This document shows, in pieces, positions 1 through 11,978 of a DNA stretch of 64,000 bases. Origin of the DNA: Sparassis latifolia (Eukaryota > Basidiomycota > Agaricomycetes > Polyporales > Sparassidaceae); assembly GCA_018466975.1 (NCBI GenBank), contig CM031556.1, forward strand, positions 2,728,001 to 2,792,000, written 5' to 3'. Both the position numbers and the translations under genes were made by a program. A model generated the notes under the pieces. It saw only the letters and a list, made by a program, of their open reading frames with translations, had not been told where the DNA came from and made no database searches. The stretch's first letter is position 1. Each line of letters begins with the position of its first letter.

Positions 1-1839
1 TCGATGTTGCCCGTCAAATCAAAATGAGGATTAAGGCGTTTTCCTACGCCTATCGTATGACCAACGATACCAAGTGGGCCGACAGGGCGTTCAAGGAGCT
101 CCAGGTATGTTACTTGCCATCATCCTCGAAACCTGTACTGATCGCCATCGAAGAATGCTGCAGGCAACGGTACCAACAGCTTCGGTCCCAGCGATGATAC
201 GCGCTGGAACCCCATCCACTTCCTCGATACCGCCGAGTTGATGAACGCATTCGGCATCGCATACGATTGGATGTACGACGTGTGGACCGACCAGCAGAAA
301 GGCCAGATTCTGTGGACTTTGCTCACGTACGGACTTCAGCCCGCTCTCGCCGGGTGGAACAACGCAAACAACGCGTACTGGGAATGGTGGTCTAGCAATA
401 CTCAGGGTAATTGGAACTGTGTTTGCAACGGCGGTATCACTCTCGCTTCGCTCGCCGTCCTGGGTGATGATCCCACAAACACCGCCCAAACCCTCCTTGG
501 TCTGACCATCCCCAACGCCCTGGCGAATTGCGCGGAAGGAGTTACCTCGGATGGAACATGGCAGGAGACGCCTAATTATTGGTACTTTGGTGTAACTGGC
601 CATGCCGAGATGGCGTCGGCCCTCATGACCGCCGCGGGCTCCGACTTCGGGTTGCTGACGACGAACCCTGGATTCGCGTTGACAGGACTGTTCCACATGT
701 ACGCGACGGGTCCGGCTTCCACGTTTAGCTGGGGCGACAATGGCGTCAACCTGTACTCAACTACCGCCAACCCCCTCCTGTTCTACGGAGACGTTTACCA
801 GCACCCCGAGTATGTCCTGTTCCAGCGCGACCAGTTCCAAACGCACAGCGATCCATGGAGCATGTTCTGGTATACCCCGACAGTCTCGGGCGCCTTCTGG
901 GACGATCTGCCGTTGGACCACTTCTTCGACAACCATACCGATCAGTGGGGTTCGATGAGGAGCAGTTGGACAGATGAGGATGCGTTGTACGTTGGTATCA
1001 AGGCCGGCACGCTCCAGGGTCACCAGACACACAATGACCTTGACTGCGGTACCTTCGTTCTGGATGCACTCGGCACGCGGTGGTTTGGAGAACTTGGTGA
1101 CTCCAACTACCTCGCGGAGGGTTACTTCAGTAACGATACTCAGAGCAGTGAGCGGTGGTGGTACTACCGCAAGCGCACGGAGGGCCAGAACACCATCCTC
1201 GTTGACCAGCAGAACCAGCTCGTCACTGCTGCGCCAACGATTAACTACGATTCTTCGGGAACCGTACAAGGCTCTAGCACCGTGTTCGATGTTCCGAGCA
1301 ACTCAACGGCGTTCTTCACGGCGAACCTCGCGAGTGCCTACAACGAGGTGTAAGTAGCTGTGTTCTCTGACTGGGAACATATATTGATGTGTCGTGACAG
1401 TTCATCCTTCCAGCGTGGCATCCGCATGATCAACGGCAGGAAGCAGGTCCTCCTTCAGGACGATATCAGTGCGACCGGGTCCATCATGTGGCGAGGACAT
1501 ACCAATGCGACGAATATCAATATCGATTCGAATGGAACGAGCGCGACGTTGCAGATCGGCAATGAGAAATTGCTCATGCAGATCATCAGCCCAACGAGCG
1601 GCGCTACCATCTCGACTGCTCAGCCGGTTCGCTTCTCGAGCGACCCTCCTCTTCCGGCTGGTGCAGAAAACCAGGATCTGCCCAACACTGGAGTGACCGT
1701 GGTAGAGATCAACTTGAACGCGGGAACGTACAGTTTGCAGGTGCTGTTCAGCCCACAATGGGACGGCATGTCTTCAAGCGCATATGTTACGCCCCCCAGT
1801 GTGCCCATCTCTTCGTGGTCATTGACGAGCCACAACTGA
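1..1839 (+). CDS. Heparinase II/III-like polysaccharide lyase, 5' truncated
   Basis: This is a polysaccharide-lyase-like enzyme of the heparinase II/III fold, probably acting on uronic-acid polymers outside the cell; the substrate cannot be read from the sequence. The 5' end, including any signal peptide, lies before the window. I read exons 3-104, 154-1347 and 1414-1839, with introns of 49 and 66 bp that restore one frame. The Trp/Asn-rich first part (WMYDVW, WEWWSS) fits an alpha-toroid domain. A later stretch (around 1015-1100) with GHQTHNDLDCGTFVLDA followed by W-GELG-SNY matches the start of the heparinase II/III beta-sandwich, where His and Asn/Asp residues sit in the active site. It ends with an ordinary stop after a Ser/Thr-rich tail. 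The fold is fairly sure; the exact lyase family is not. Confidence 0.8.
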
Positions 1840-2437
1840 TGGGTGGATTATGTACTGTATATCGGCATCGCCAGTGACTTTTTTACGATAAGCGATGGAC
1901 CGTGATACCGTTTTTACCACCTAGTCTTAAGTTAGTATTTGTAGAAGATTTGGACGTCTGGTCGACGTCTTTTTTTTTTCGTTCCTCAAGGCATTAGCTT
2001 TCAAAATGCGTGGGGATGACCATGTGTCGTTTGAGGTTGACGCGGACGGATGTGAGCCAGCCACCGGCGCCACAATGGCGCCAGGACGACAAAAAGTACT
2101 GCGTCGGGTCGGTTGCCTTGGTTTCCCCACGCTTCTGCTTCCCGACTCTCGAGCCCGCTGTCTCTTGCGACGGTCCTGTCCTCCTCCTTCGTTTTACATT
2201 ACACTCCTTCAACGTATACTTCTCCCAGAGTTGGTCGGAGGTGGTTATTCCAGGTGCCAGTACGTCTTTTTTCTTCCATTTGCAGCACATCCCAGTCTAC
2301 CCATCGTTCATTTCGATTTATTGGAAGCTATCTCTACCCTTCTCACGCGTTCTGCGTTCCTTCCGCGAAGAGGTGAGGCTGACGACGTCTTCCAGCATAC
2401 TTAACCCAAGACGACTCCGCGCGAGAGATACGCCAAC
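1840..2437. other. Intergenic spacer, promoter side of the next gene
   Basis: About 600 bp separate the lyase stop from the next start codon. It holds a T-run near 1970 and pyrimidine-rich stretches before 2400, as in many basidiomycete promoters. Open frames here (for instance 2006-2404) show no family likeness and no splice logic. I see no gene. Confidence 0.5.
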
Positions 2438-3596
2438 ATGTTCGCAACCAAACCCAGTCAGGTCACCCTCACGCTCCTTTGCCTCGTCCTCGCCCTCGCC
2501 TTGGCCACCGTGTCCGAGGCCAACAGCTTTGTCCCCGCCGTCCAGCGCCGTGACCATGTTGGAGTCGGTCGAATGATCAAAAAGCGTTCCCCCGATATCT
2601 TTGGTCAGATCATCAACGCAGGTGCTAATGCCCCTACCGGTTCGACCGATTCGACGACGCCGACGAGTTCCTCAGCGTCGTCGTCTCCCCCCGCGGCGTC
2701 CAGCGCAAGCTCTACGCCCTCCTCTACTCCTTCCTCTACTCCTAGTTCGACTCCTACCCCTTCCAGCACCCCTTCCTCCACGCCGAGTGCGTCTTCCGTA
2801 AGTTTTTCACGCAGTTTTCTGTGGGGTTTCCTGACCCGTTCTCTGTTGTCAGTCGTCTGCGTCTAGCTCTCGACCGAGCAGCAGCTCTGCTGCTACATCA
2901 TCGTCGGCAAGCTCATCATCGCAGTCCTCTTCTTCCTCTTCATCGAGCGAGAGCACAAGTTCTGCTGCATCTACCGCTGCTAAGGAGGCCCCCGTCACAT
3001 CGGCTGACACCCCTACCCCCACTGACAGCCAGCCTTCGGAGACGAGCAAAGCCAGCAATCGCTACACCAGCATGACCGTCACCGCTTCCCCTTCTGCCAC
3101 GTCGGCCGCCACCAGTAGCAGCGCATCATCTACCAGCTCCACCACCCGGACCACTCTCATCGTCATCATCGCCGTTGCGTCAAGCATCGGTGCAATCGCG
3201 GTCGGTTGGACTGTCATCCGCAAGTGGAAGCTCAGACCTTCTTCCCACTTCGACGACCGCATGCAGCCCATTGACTGGCAACCTAACGACAGCGATCGTC
3301 GCGCGTCCGTTGTGTCCCATGGATCGTTCCATTCTTCTGGCCATAGCGATCCCACGACTGTTGGGTATGGTGCAACGTCAGACCACGGCCATGGTACTTC
3401 CCCGCTTAACCCTATCCCGGATCACGACTTCACTGCCGTTCCCTCCACGCTCGCTCCGGTCGGCGGCTACGCTGATCTTCAGCGCGGCTCTAGCCCGCAG
3501 CCTCAGATGTCGGAGGGGTTGTCGCGCGGCCCTAGCTTGGCCCACCCGAACCACGGTGTGCCGTTACACTACCAGGGTGGCTTCGACGGCTACTAG
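2438..3596 (+). CDS. Ser/Thr-rich single-pass membrane protein (Mid2/SKG6-like layout)
   Basis: Predicted type I plasma-membrane protein with a mucin-like outer part, as in fungal wall-stress sensors and SKG6-like proteins. Two exons (2438-2797 and 2853-3596, 55 bp intron, phase 0) give 367 residues. The start is supported by a hydrophobic signal peptide (LTLLCLVLALALATVSEA). Next comes a roughly 150-residue Ser/Thr/Pro tract with repeated STPSS units, likely O-mannosylated. A transmembrane helix follows (TLIVIIAVASSIGAIAVGWTV) with a basic stop-transfer WKLR. The cytoplasmic tail is about 120 residues, rich in Ser, His and Gly. No catalytic domain is visible. Signalling is an inference from layout only; low-complexity sequence makes homology weak. 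Confidence 0.75.
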
Positions 3597-4347
3597 TACA
3601 ACGAAAATCAGGGTCCGAGACACTAAGTATTTGATGTGACGACGAGCGACTGCCCTGACCGAATTGGCCTTGTCGCTGCTGCTGGAGCCGGCGTGTATCC
3701 ATACGTGAAAAACCTACGAAGATATCTTACTACACACGTTACCTGGCGCTTGGAGTCGTTTGATTCAGGCCGGATTCTCCTCCATTTACCCGCTTTTTTG
3801 TCAAATTATATCCTGCGTACATTTGTTTGCCCCCGTGCCGAGAAATACACTTCTGGTATTCTCCGCTTCCGCTGGACGCTTCATCTTCTTGTGTCGCTGA
3901 CTCCCACGTTCGTGCACCCCCTTCTGATGGCATGACCGATCCACGATTCTTCCTCCAGTTGATGATGAAGTTAGCCGTCTGTTTCTTCTTGGTAGATACT
4001 TCAGCACTGACTTGATTGCAATTGCGAAGCTCTCGAAATTTATTATACCATTCATGTTCGTTCTAATGTGCCTGTGATACCCAACAGTTCTTTGTGAAAC
4101 GATGAAGAAACACCTTACCTTTGTCTAGATACTCCGGAGTTTCAAACGAGATGATTCGCTCGCTCTGTGAGAGCGTATACTGCGAATGTTCGGACGGTAG
4201 AGTTCCGACAAACCCGTGTATATTGAACAATGTGTGATCTACTAGATACACCCCGTAGTTTGACGACCTCCATGTCCCACTGAGACGGAACTAAAGTAGT
4301 ACACGATCAGACGATCAATGAGGTCATGATGTAGGAGGAATCGCAGA
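3597..4347. other. Convergent intergenic region
   Basis: This 750 bp spacer lies between the stop of the membrane protein on + and the stop of GNL1 on -, so it should hold both 3'UTRs. Short frames at 3636-3935 and 4063-4251 lack recognisable protein content. Nothing else is seen. Confidence 0.5.
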
Positions 4348-6656
4348 TTACTGTTCTCTATCCGAAGAGTCGTCGTCCGAGGCATCTTCGTCGGCCAATG
4401 CCAGGGCACCAAACCAGCCGCCCGATGAAAGCCCCTCCTCCTCGCTTACAACCGTCTCGTCGTCTGAGACGTCCTCTTCCTCGTACACGGCACATTCATC
4501 TCCGGATTCCTCATCGGACAACCCCCCGCCAGCATCCGAGTCCAGTTCGCTCTCTTGTGCATTAGAAACAGGACGCGCCATCCAGATGCCACATCCCTCC
4601 GCTTGGTGTTCCTCCATAAGATGCACGTCTGTGCCTGGTGGCCAGAATGCCCAGCGGATCTTTCCTTCCGCCAGCGCGCGCAGGACTGCCGCACGAGCAA
4701 TGCGGTTAGGAACAATACAAACGAAAGAGAATCGGGTCGGGAGACGTACTGGCATTCCCCGCGCGGTTGACGTCGGGTCTCCCGGCCTTTGCGGTGACCC
4801 ATCCTTTCTGCAGTGCGTAAGCCGTCAGCACGTCCATTGCCGTCCATGTTGTCTCTCTTCCCTTGCTGAATGATTGCGCCTGCGGGCGCATGCCGTCACG
4901 CCATGTGCGTTTGTCCTCGGCAGGGCCAGCTGAGAGTGAGGGATGTGTGAGGCCATAGATCTTCTCGAGGGGAAGAAGCTGCGCCGCGTGGTAGACGCAG
5001 AGCGGAATAGCTGAGACGCGCGAGATGGGCAGGATCCCGCTTAAGACCTGAGGAAACGATATGTGATCCTGAAAAAAAGTTGCACCAACAATGAACAATA
5101 CACGCGTACCTGCACTTCCATCGGAACGAAGTTGGGCATGACAAGCCCAGGACAGTCGACGAGACGTACGTCGGACGTCCAAAAGAGTGTTTGAAAGTGC
5201 TTCGTCTGGCGGGCGATGAGAGAGTCATCGAGTACAGACTGGAATAAAGTCTAACTTTTCCTGGAGTCTTCGAAGCCTTGACCTTGTGCGTGCCGAACAA
5301 GGCATTCAAAAGGGAGGATTTACCCACATTCGGTTGACCTGTGCACGCGAATGTGAGTGTGATTGTCTGCACGCGAGAAGATAGACAGACCTAGCAAGCC
5401 AATCGTCAAGAACTCCGGCTCCGAATCACCTTCGTCCTCTTCGCTGCCTTGTGTTCTTTGCAGTTCTTCTGTCTCTTTAGAACGAGGGATCATGGGGCCG
5501 CCAACAACCGTTCCGACTTGGCCCCCCTCAGCCTTCAACACGTTGTCCCAGTCCACCACTCTCTTGACAGGAGGTTTCCATCTTCGCAATCTATCTGGAT
5601 CACCTCGGATGCGCTCAGGAGGGCTTAACAGCTCCTGGTGTACATCGCGAAGCGCATTGACAAATGTCTGGCGAAACGCTGATGGAAGATGGGGCTCGTG
5701 GGCTCTGCGAGATCTCTGACTCGTAGAATCGTGGTGGCTCTCTGAATCCTTCTCGGCATATGACTCTACCTGTACGACGATGACCCCCGGGTATTGCGAG
5801 TTCAGGTACCTTGTCCAAGCATCTGCTTTTGCAGGACCAGATATATCTACTTTCGTGAGTACAAGTATGGTGCGCGTGCGACTGGCCAGCCCTGGTGGAG
5901 AGGATAGATAAGCACGGAGCGACGGGGGATAATGCAGAGTAGGACAACGCGAATCCAGAAGAATCAGCAGGATCTGGGAGATCTCTGTTACGCGCCAGCT
6001 GAGGGGAAAACAGTAGGCAACGTATCTCAAGCAAAACACGACGCGACGTACAGTTGCCTCCAAACTTCGAGATTACGTTCGAAGGACGTTGGTGCCTGGG
6101 GCATGCTGGGTTCAGGCGGTCCGTGGGCACTCGTTCCTGAGTCTTCTGCGGGACCCTCGCAAAGATCATCAGACTGCGCCTGTTGGCCGACATTGCACCA
6201 CTGGTTGATGGTATCGTCCGTCTGCGCGAGCCACTTCTTGAATAAACCTTCTTCATTCATCTCGACTTCCTTCTTCGACATTTCATACCTCCACTTTGGT
6301 CTTTTCGGACATGTCAGTTTTCCGGCCGTGTCCTCACTCGCCCCATAATCTGGTAAGATGGCTGCTTCTGAAGGGATGGGGCGAGAAAGTGGCAAAGCCG
6401 AAGCCAGAGATCTCGTTTCTTCTAAGAATTTAGCCGGAAGTTTTACAAAAGATGACTGCAACCGGCGTGAGGATTCTGCGGCAGGTGGCGCGCTCCGAGA
6501 TGATTGTCCGATCTGGTCTTTCCTGGCGCTGCGGCTGTGTTCCGGAAGAGGGGCGCGGGCGGTGGGTGGAGGAGAGACATCGCCTCGCTTTGTAGCCCGC
6601 TTGAGCTGAAGCTGGGCTTTCTTCTGTTTGGAGGAGATTGGTTTCCGGCGGTGCAT
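4348..6656 (-). CDS. GNL1: Circularly permuted GTPase, GNL1/MMR1-HSR1 family
   Basis: YlqF/GNL-type GTPase of 675 aa; the family works in ribosome biogenesis or nucleolar functions. Six exons on -: 6656-6052, 5998-5391, 5338-5256, 5205-5110, 5047-4750, 4685-4348. Phases match and the total is divisible by three. The start at 6656 is chosen over a frame extending to 6701 because MHRRKPISSKQKKAQLQ matches the conserved GNL1 N-terminus. The G motifs are in permuted order: DSRCP then TKVD (G4), later GQPNVGKSS (G1), KTPGKTKHFQT (G2 region) and DCPGLVMP (G3). A KAGRPDVNRA block and FWPPG near the end are also typical of GNL1. The tail is strongly acidic. The start lies 130 bp from the divergent methyltransferase, so they may share a promoter. 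Confidence 0.9.
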
Positions 6657-6786
6657 GTGGGAGGAGGCAAGCAGGCGATCTGTAGAACCAAATGAATTCA
6701 CGGAGCTCTTAATGAATCAATATTCGCGGACTTTGATCGTGAGCTAAAAGTGGCTGATCGAAATTCGCCAAACCGGTCTGCTCCCA
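6657..6786. promoter_or_regulatory. Bidirectional promoter region (GNL1 / TAM methyltransferase)
   Basis: Only 130 bp separate two divergent start codons at 6656 (-) and 6787 (+). Both promoters and 5'UTRs must overlap here or extend into the neighbouring gene. No clear TATA box was identified. Confidence 0.4.
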
Positions 6787-9011
6787 ATGGCTTCCGACAC
6801 TGCGACCGTCATCGTCCCCTCTCCTCGCCGCAGCTTTAGTTCCACAATAACTCACGCCGAACATACTGACACCAAGAAGCAGGATTTTGCCAGAGAAAAC
6901 AAATTCATCTACCAGCATGGCTCAAAACTTCATGCGTATGGCACGGACAAGGCGCCTTATCCGGTGTCTTACAACAAAGAATTCCTTGCCCTGTAAGAAG
7001 TTTGAATATTGTCTCGACGTCAAATTAAATATTCGTTTTACATAAGGACTGCGATCGATCGTGCCCTTTTCTACCAGGTACACAAGGATGTGTCGTTCAT
7101 AGATTTTCAAGGCCATCCTCCAAAGCGGTGCTTAGATCTTGGTACAGGGGTATGTATATTCATGCTTCCACCTCCCCAGTGGCTGAGTCGTCAGCTAGAT
7201 GGGGGATTGGGTAATTGAGGCGGCAAGACATTGGCCAGAGTGTACTTTCGTGAGCTCGTCATCTGTTTTGTTTCACGGTGGGTACGCTAAAAAATTTAAG
7301 GTGGGGTATGATTTAGTCAACGTGCAGATTCCATTTCATGCAATGGAGCTCGAAGTGAGAGGTCGTATTGAATGGAAGCATGGCAATTTGTGCGTGGCTG
7401 ATCAAGCCATCTGTCTCATCGGTGCATTGACTACTTGAGAGTAGCCTGAGCAACAAGCTTCCGTTCGAAGACGAAGAGTTCGACCACATTCATATCTTCG
7501 CATTGGCATCGGGGGTGCCTGAAAATAAGGTCAGAATCCTGCCCATGTATCGTTGATGGAATGTGAAGTTGACAACCTAGTTACTCTTCAGTGGATGTCA
7601 TTGTACGAAGTATGTCGTCGATCTTACGGTGTACAACAGTCGACTTATTCAAAATTTTATTCAGGAGTTGCATCGTGTATTACGTCCAGGGGGGACGGTA
7701 GAGCAAATGGAAGAAGGTCGGTCTTCCCACACTTCTCCATGGCAACGTGTGTCGCTCTGATTTCGCTCTCAGACATCATTTTCCCGCTTCTTCCGCGGTG
7801 GTTTACAGATCCCCTGCGCGCCTATGCACGTGGGCCATCCATGCATTTCCCAGATGGCACTCAGCATTTCTCGCGTAATTCATGCGCACAATCGGAAGAT
7901 GGGGAACACGAACATGAGTTACTGGAGTCCTTGTTTTTCGCCGTCCACGACAATCGCTTCATCAATCGTACGCCCACCTGTGAGCGACTTGGATTTTATC
8001 TGCTCGTTGAGCCCGTCTGATGAGAAGCAATCGTTCGATCAGCTCTGCTGCCCAGCTACTTCTCTGCCATTTTTGGACACGTTCAATCACCCCCAGCGGT
8101 TGAATTTCCTATGCCCATGCTCGCACCTCTTGCACCATTACCAAATGAGCTGTCTACTATGCAATCCCTGCGCAGCGAATTTGAATTAGTTCCTGAGACT
8201 TCGTCTAGCATTTCATCTTTTCTTTCTCCAGACAACTCGTTTGACATTGCGTCAACAATCTCCCCCATTTCATCCTCCCAATCGACGTCCGACAGCTCAG
8301 TTACTAGTTCTGCTTCACCACCATCGTCAGACAAGGGGACAAAATTATCCAACGTCGCACCCTCTATCCTCGAGTATACTCGTTCAAGCAGTTCGTTCGA
8401 TTCTTCTTTATCGGACAGCGTCTCTAGCTCTATTATCTCCTCCATCACCACTTTAGATCCCATCCTCACAATGAAGGACGAGGGCACGCGTTTGGGCCCA
8501 GCCTTCCAGTTGTTCGCGCTTGATGAACTACAGAAGCTCGACGAGAATTCGCTGTACATGCACTTGTTCTCCGCAGTGCGGAGGGTTCTTTCTGTCAAGG
8601 AGGCCATGTGGGAAGAGTTGATTAACAGAGTCGTGAAGAGAGACGAATCTCTGCGGAAGTATGGCTGGACGGCCGCTGACGACTATACGGAAGACTCGAG
8701 TAGGAGGAAATTCGATGCGCTGGTCCATCAATATGACAAGTCGGTCTTTTTCCTTTTACTTTCCCGATACTTAGATGACGATGTTACTTACCCCAAGGGA
8801 TATGCGTGTCCGAATATCATTATGGCACTCTCTGGTCAGGTATGGCTGGGAGTATCCTCCTCGTGATCCTCTCTCAAAAGCCGAGGTTATGGAAGAGGAA
8901 AGGATACGGCAGGATCTCCTCCGGGCGCGACGATCTGCGAACGGTGGCGAATTGAACGCATGTAGCCGGTGTATCAGGCTCATTCTTGGGGAGAAGTCAT
9001 CAGCCAGTTAG
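6787..9011 (+). CDS. SAM-dependent methyltransferase with TAM/LaeA-like domain
   Basis: Class I SAM methyltransferase of the large fungal TAM/LaeA-like group; the substrate is unknown. It has about nine short introns. The first three are 6993-7046, one from 7153 and one from 7250; the last is 8740-8797. The N-terminal HGSKLHAYGTDKAPYPVSYN is the usual lead-in of this family. Motif I is RCLDLGTGMGDWVIEAARHWP, followed by FVGYDLVNVQIPF, KLPFEDEEFDHIHIFAL and ELHRVLRPGG, all standard TAM-family blocks. After the Rossmann core comes a Ser-rich, probably disordered segment of about 100 residues. The C-terminal domain (FQLFALDELQKL, RISLWHSLVRYGWEYPPRDPLSKAEV, RCIRLILG) is typical of this subfamily. 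Cytosolic or nuclear location is likely, with no signal peptide. Neighbours do not suggest a metabolite cluster. Confidence 0.82.
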
Positions 9012-9447
9012 TTGTAGGATTCAGCCAGCATTACCAGTTGAGTGTTATACATTTTATTTCTTATTTGCCATAAGTTATTTCAGTGGAAATTTCTTGGCTT
9101 CCAGCGAATATATTTGATCTGTTGTAGAGGTCCGTTGCATTCATTACACTCCGTGATAGACTTACATGATCAACCGGCGCAAATACAATTTGGGAAGTTC
9201 ATTGGTTCTGGGACCGAACTAGCGGGGCTTGCAGTTCAAGCCTAAGACACATAACGACGTCTCAATCCAGCCCGGGGACTGACCTGGTCTGACAGCGCAC
9301 ACGGTTACCGTCTCAAACACCTACTGTCAGCCAGCCACGCTTCTCTACTGTGGATTACTTTGTCTATCCTCACGGCTCTGCTCCTTTATTTCCATATCTG
9401 AAAGCTGGTCTTTCTCGTGCGACTTACGAGCTTCATCCTCTACAGAT
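9012..9447. other. Intergenic spacer
   Basis: About 435 bp between the methyltransferase stop and the next start. It should hold the 3'UTR of the former and the promoter of the latter. No other feature was recognised. Confidence 0.45.
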
Positions 9448-11818
9448 ATGGCATCTCGCCAGAGTGTCGTAGAGTCCGGCAATGATCCGTCACCTCGTCG
9501 ATTCTCATACCCGCGCGAAAGCCCCCCAGAGCCGAGTGCAAAGCCATACCGCGACCATCCCACCCCTCATCCTCATAGATTCAGTGACGGTGCCTCTTAC
9601 TTCTCCTCCAAAGGACCCCGATCCTCGCAGTCGACGTGCAAGTGAACATATTCCTCCCAAGTCCAACGTTGGAGAGACTCTCAGCGTCCAAGACTCCCGC
9701 CCTGCCTTCCCTTCGTGGTCATCCTCCTTCGAATCGTCCATCTTGCCGTCCGACCTCCGGCAAGAACGAACGTTGAGCTCGCTCGAGGCTGGACAGAATA
9801 AACCGCGTCGCGGCGGCGGGGTTGTGGCGTCCTTGATCCAGTACGGGCTGGCGCGAGCTACAGGAAATGGCGAATGTAAATTTGACGGAGAAAAGCAGGA
9901 CAACGCGCTTAGCCGAAGCACCTCCTACGCATCGGCCGACGGAGATCTGGAGAAAGCATCCAGTGGACGTCCTGCTGCCAGGTCGAAGCAGAGCTACCGA
10001 GACAAGTGCCTACTGAGGCGAGGTCGCAGACAGGCCGAAATTGTTCGCAACGTCGAATGTCAGTTGCATTTCGCCAGTCTCTTGTGATATTGAATTTCAT
10101 CGGACGTCCCGGTAGCATATGTCAAGCGACAGAAATTCATCCTGAAGCTTGCGAAGGCTCTACTCAGCTTTGGGGCCCCTTCCCACCGGATCGAATCGCA
10201 GCTTCACTCTGCCTCCGGGATTCTCAAGGTCAACGCGGCGTTTGTGCACTTCCCCAACTTGATCATCGTCTCTTTCCTTGACTCAGACACGAGAACATCG
10301 GAAACTCATTTCGTCAGAGCCGGCGGACGCGTTGCCCTCACTGCTTTGCACAAGGTACATCTCATCTATCGAGATGTCCTGCACGACGACATCAGTGCAA
10401 GCGAAGGCACCGAGCAGCTGAAGAAGATTTTACAAGCGCGGCCGCTCTACAACATCTACGTGCGCTGCGTGTTTGCTTTCATATGTTCATCCATCATCTG
10501 CACCTTGTCGTTTGGCGGCTCCGTGGTGGACATGTTCATTAGCGGTGCCAGCGCGTCTCTTCTGCAGTATCTCGGCCTGAATGCTGCGTCGAAGAGCTCG
10601 ATCTATGCAAATGTCTACGAGTAAGCCTACGCTACGACCAACTATTTGCAACATGCTGATCTAAATTGACAGAATTTCGGTGTCTATCATCGTTTCATTC
10701 CTTGCTCGCGTTTTAGGTACTCTTCCTGGCAACATATTCTGCTACAGTGCCATCTCGTCGGCCGGAGTGGTGCTCATCCTACCTGGTTTCACTATCTGTA
10801 CGTCGTCACCTCCTGCTCGGCGACCTTGCGCCTCATCACAGCCTACATCATCTTAGTGATAAGTGCACTGGAGTTGACCTCCAAAAATATCATGTGTGGC
10901 TCCGTCAGAATGGTCTATGCTATCATCTATACACTCTTCTTGGTGAGTAGTGGCTTTGGGCAGAATCTCATCGCATTTGCTGACGATGCTGAAGGGCTTT
11001 GGCTTGACCATCGGCTCGGACTTCTATCTCGTTATCGACCGCGATGCACGACGCAATCTTGCGGTTTCCAGTATGTTGGGCTCCGAGACGTATCACGGCC
11101 ATATCATCGCGAACAACGACTCTCTGTCGCTAGCGTCTTTGGGTGGCACATTCTCCTTCACAGATGTTGCCGAAGCTGCGACCCATGTTGTCAAAGGTCA
11201 GCATCTCTGATCTGTCCCTATTAATCCGGCGTAATTCTGACAGCTCTACAGGCTGTTATCGCGATCCGTCTTGGCCGTGGTATAGGCAGGCCTTCCCGTG
11301 GTGGACTATGCTCTTCCTCGTTCCGTTCTACTCCATTTGTTCCTCTCTGGCGAACTTGCAGACCATCAGAAGTGTTCAACTTCCTGTAATGGTGCTGTTC
11401 TCCTGCGCTGCGTACGCCGCGAACAAAGGCGCCAGCTACCTCATCTCGGGCCGAGGTGATATCGTCTCTGCGTTCGGTGCTCTCGTCATCGGCCTCTGCG
11501 GCAATCTCTACTCTCGAGTGGTCGGTGGTACTGCATTCACCTCAATGGTTACAGGAGTGCTATTCCTTGTTCCGGTGAGTGTGGTCGTCTCTCAATTCTG
11601 TCAGTTGGTTGTCCTCACGCGTAATTAAGTCTGCTATCGGAAATGGAGGCGGCCTTATACAAAATTACGACAGTTCTTCCGCACAATATTCCAACAGTTT
11701 TGACCTCGGGATCCGAATGATCGAGGTCGCTATCGGAGTGACGATTGGCCTGTTCGTCGCCCAGATCATGGTCTACACTTTGGGACGCCGAAAGAATGCT
11801 GCTCACTTTGCTTTCTGA
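9448..11818 (+). CDS. PRM10: Prm10-like membrane protein, ThrE/DUF1212 family
   Basis: Multi-pass membrane protein of the ThrE (DUF1212) family, which includes yeast pheromone-regulated membrane protein 10 and bacterial threonine/serine exporters. The first part is polar and Ser/Pro/Arg-rich. Exons after it: up to 10058, then 10116-10620, 10673-10797, 10857-10942, 10995-11196, 11252-11574 and 11630-11818. The first ThrE half begins at FILKLAKALLSFGAPSHRIE and contains VHFPNLIIVSF. It is followed by helices such as CVFAFICSSIICTLSFGG, ISVSIIVSFLARVLGTLPG and VLILPGFTI. The second half (WTMLFLVPFYSICSSLANLQ, GDIVSAFGALVIGLCGNLYSR) resembles ThrE_2. The start is uncertain: ATG at 9448 and ATG at 9482 lie in different frames, and only the 9482 frame reads directly into the conserved part without an intron. 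Confidence 0.85.
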
Positions 11819-11978
11819 CAGTGGTCAATGTTGTATGCACTTCTTGTGAACTGGATAACTGCAAATTTTCTAATATGTCTGCTATACAATCGATGCGAGT
11901 TATAACAAGCTACAAGCACATTAGAGTATCCATAAAGTACAAGTGGTATGCGCCAAAAATAAGATAATGCACAATAAA
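11819..11978. other. Short convergent 3' spacer
   Basis: Some 160 bp lie between two convergent stop codons. It is AT-rich and fits overlapping or abutting 3'UTRs. Confidence 0.4.

Noticed and set aside
2006..2576. Overlapping ORFs of 132 and 188 codons before the Ser/Thr-rich protein
   Set aside because: They run through the signal-peptide exon in other frames, have no family likeness, and lie in a typical pyrimidine-rich promoter.
4348..6656. Assignment of the permuted GTPase to Lsg1 or Mtg1
   Set aside because: The KPISSKQKKAQLQ N-terminus, DSRCP/TKVD spacing and FWPPG tail fit GNL1; Lsg1 and Mtg1 start and end differently.
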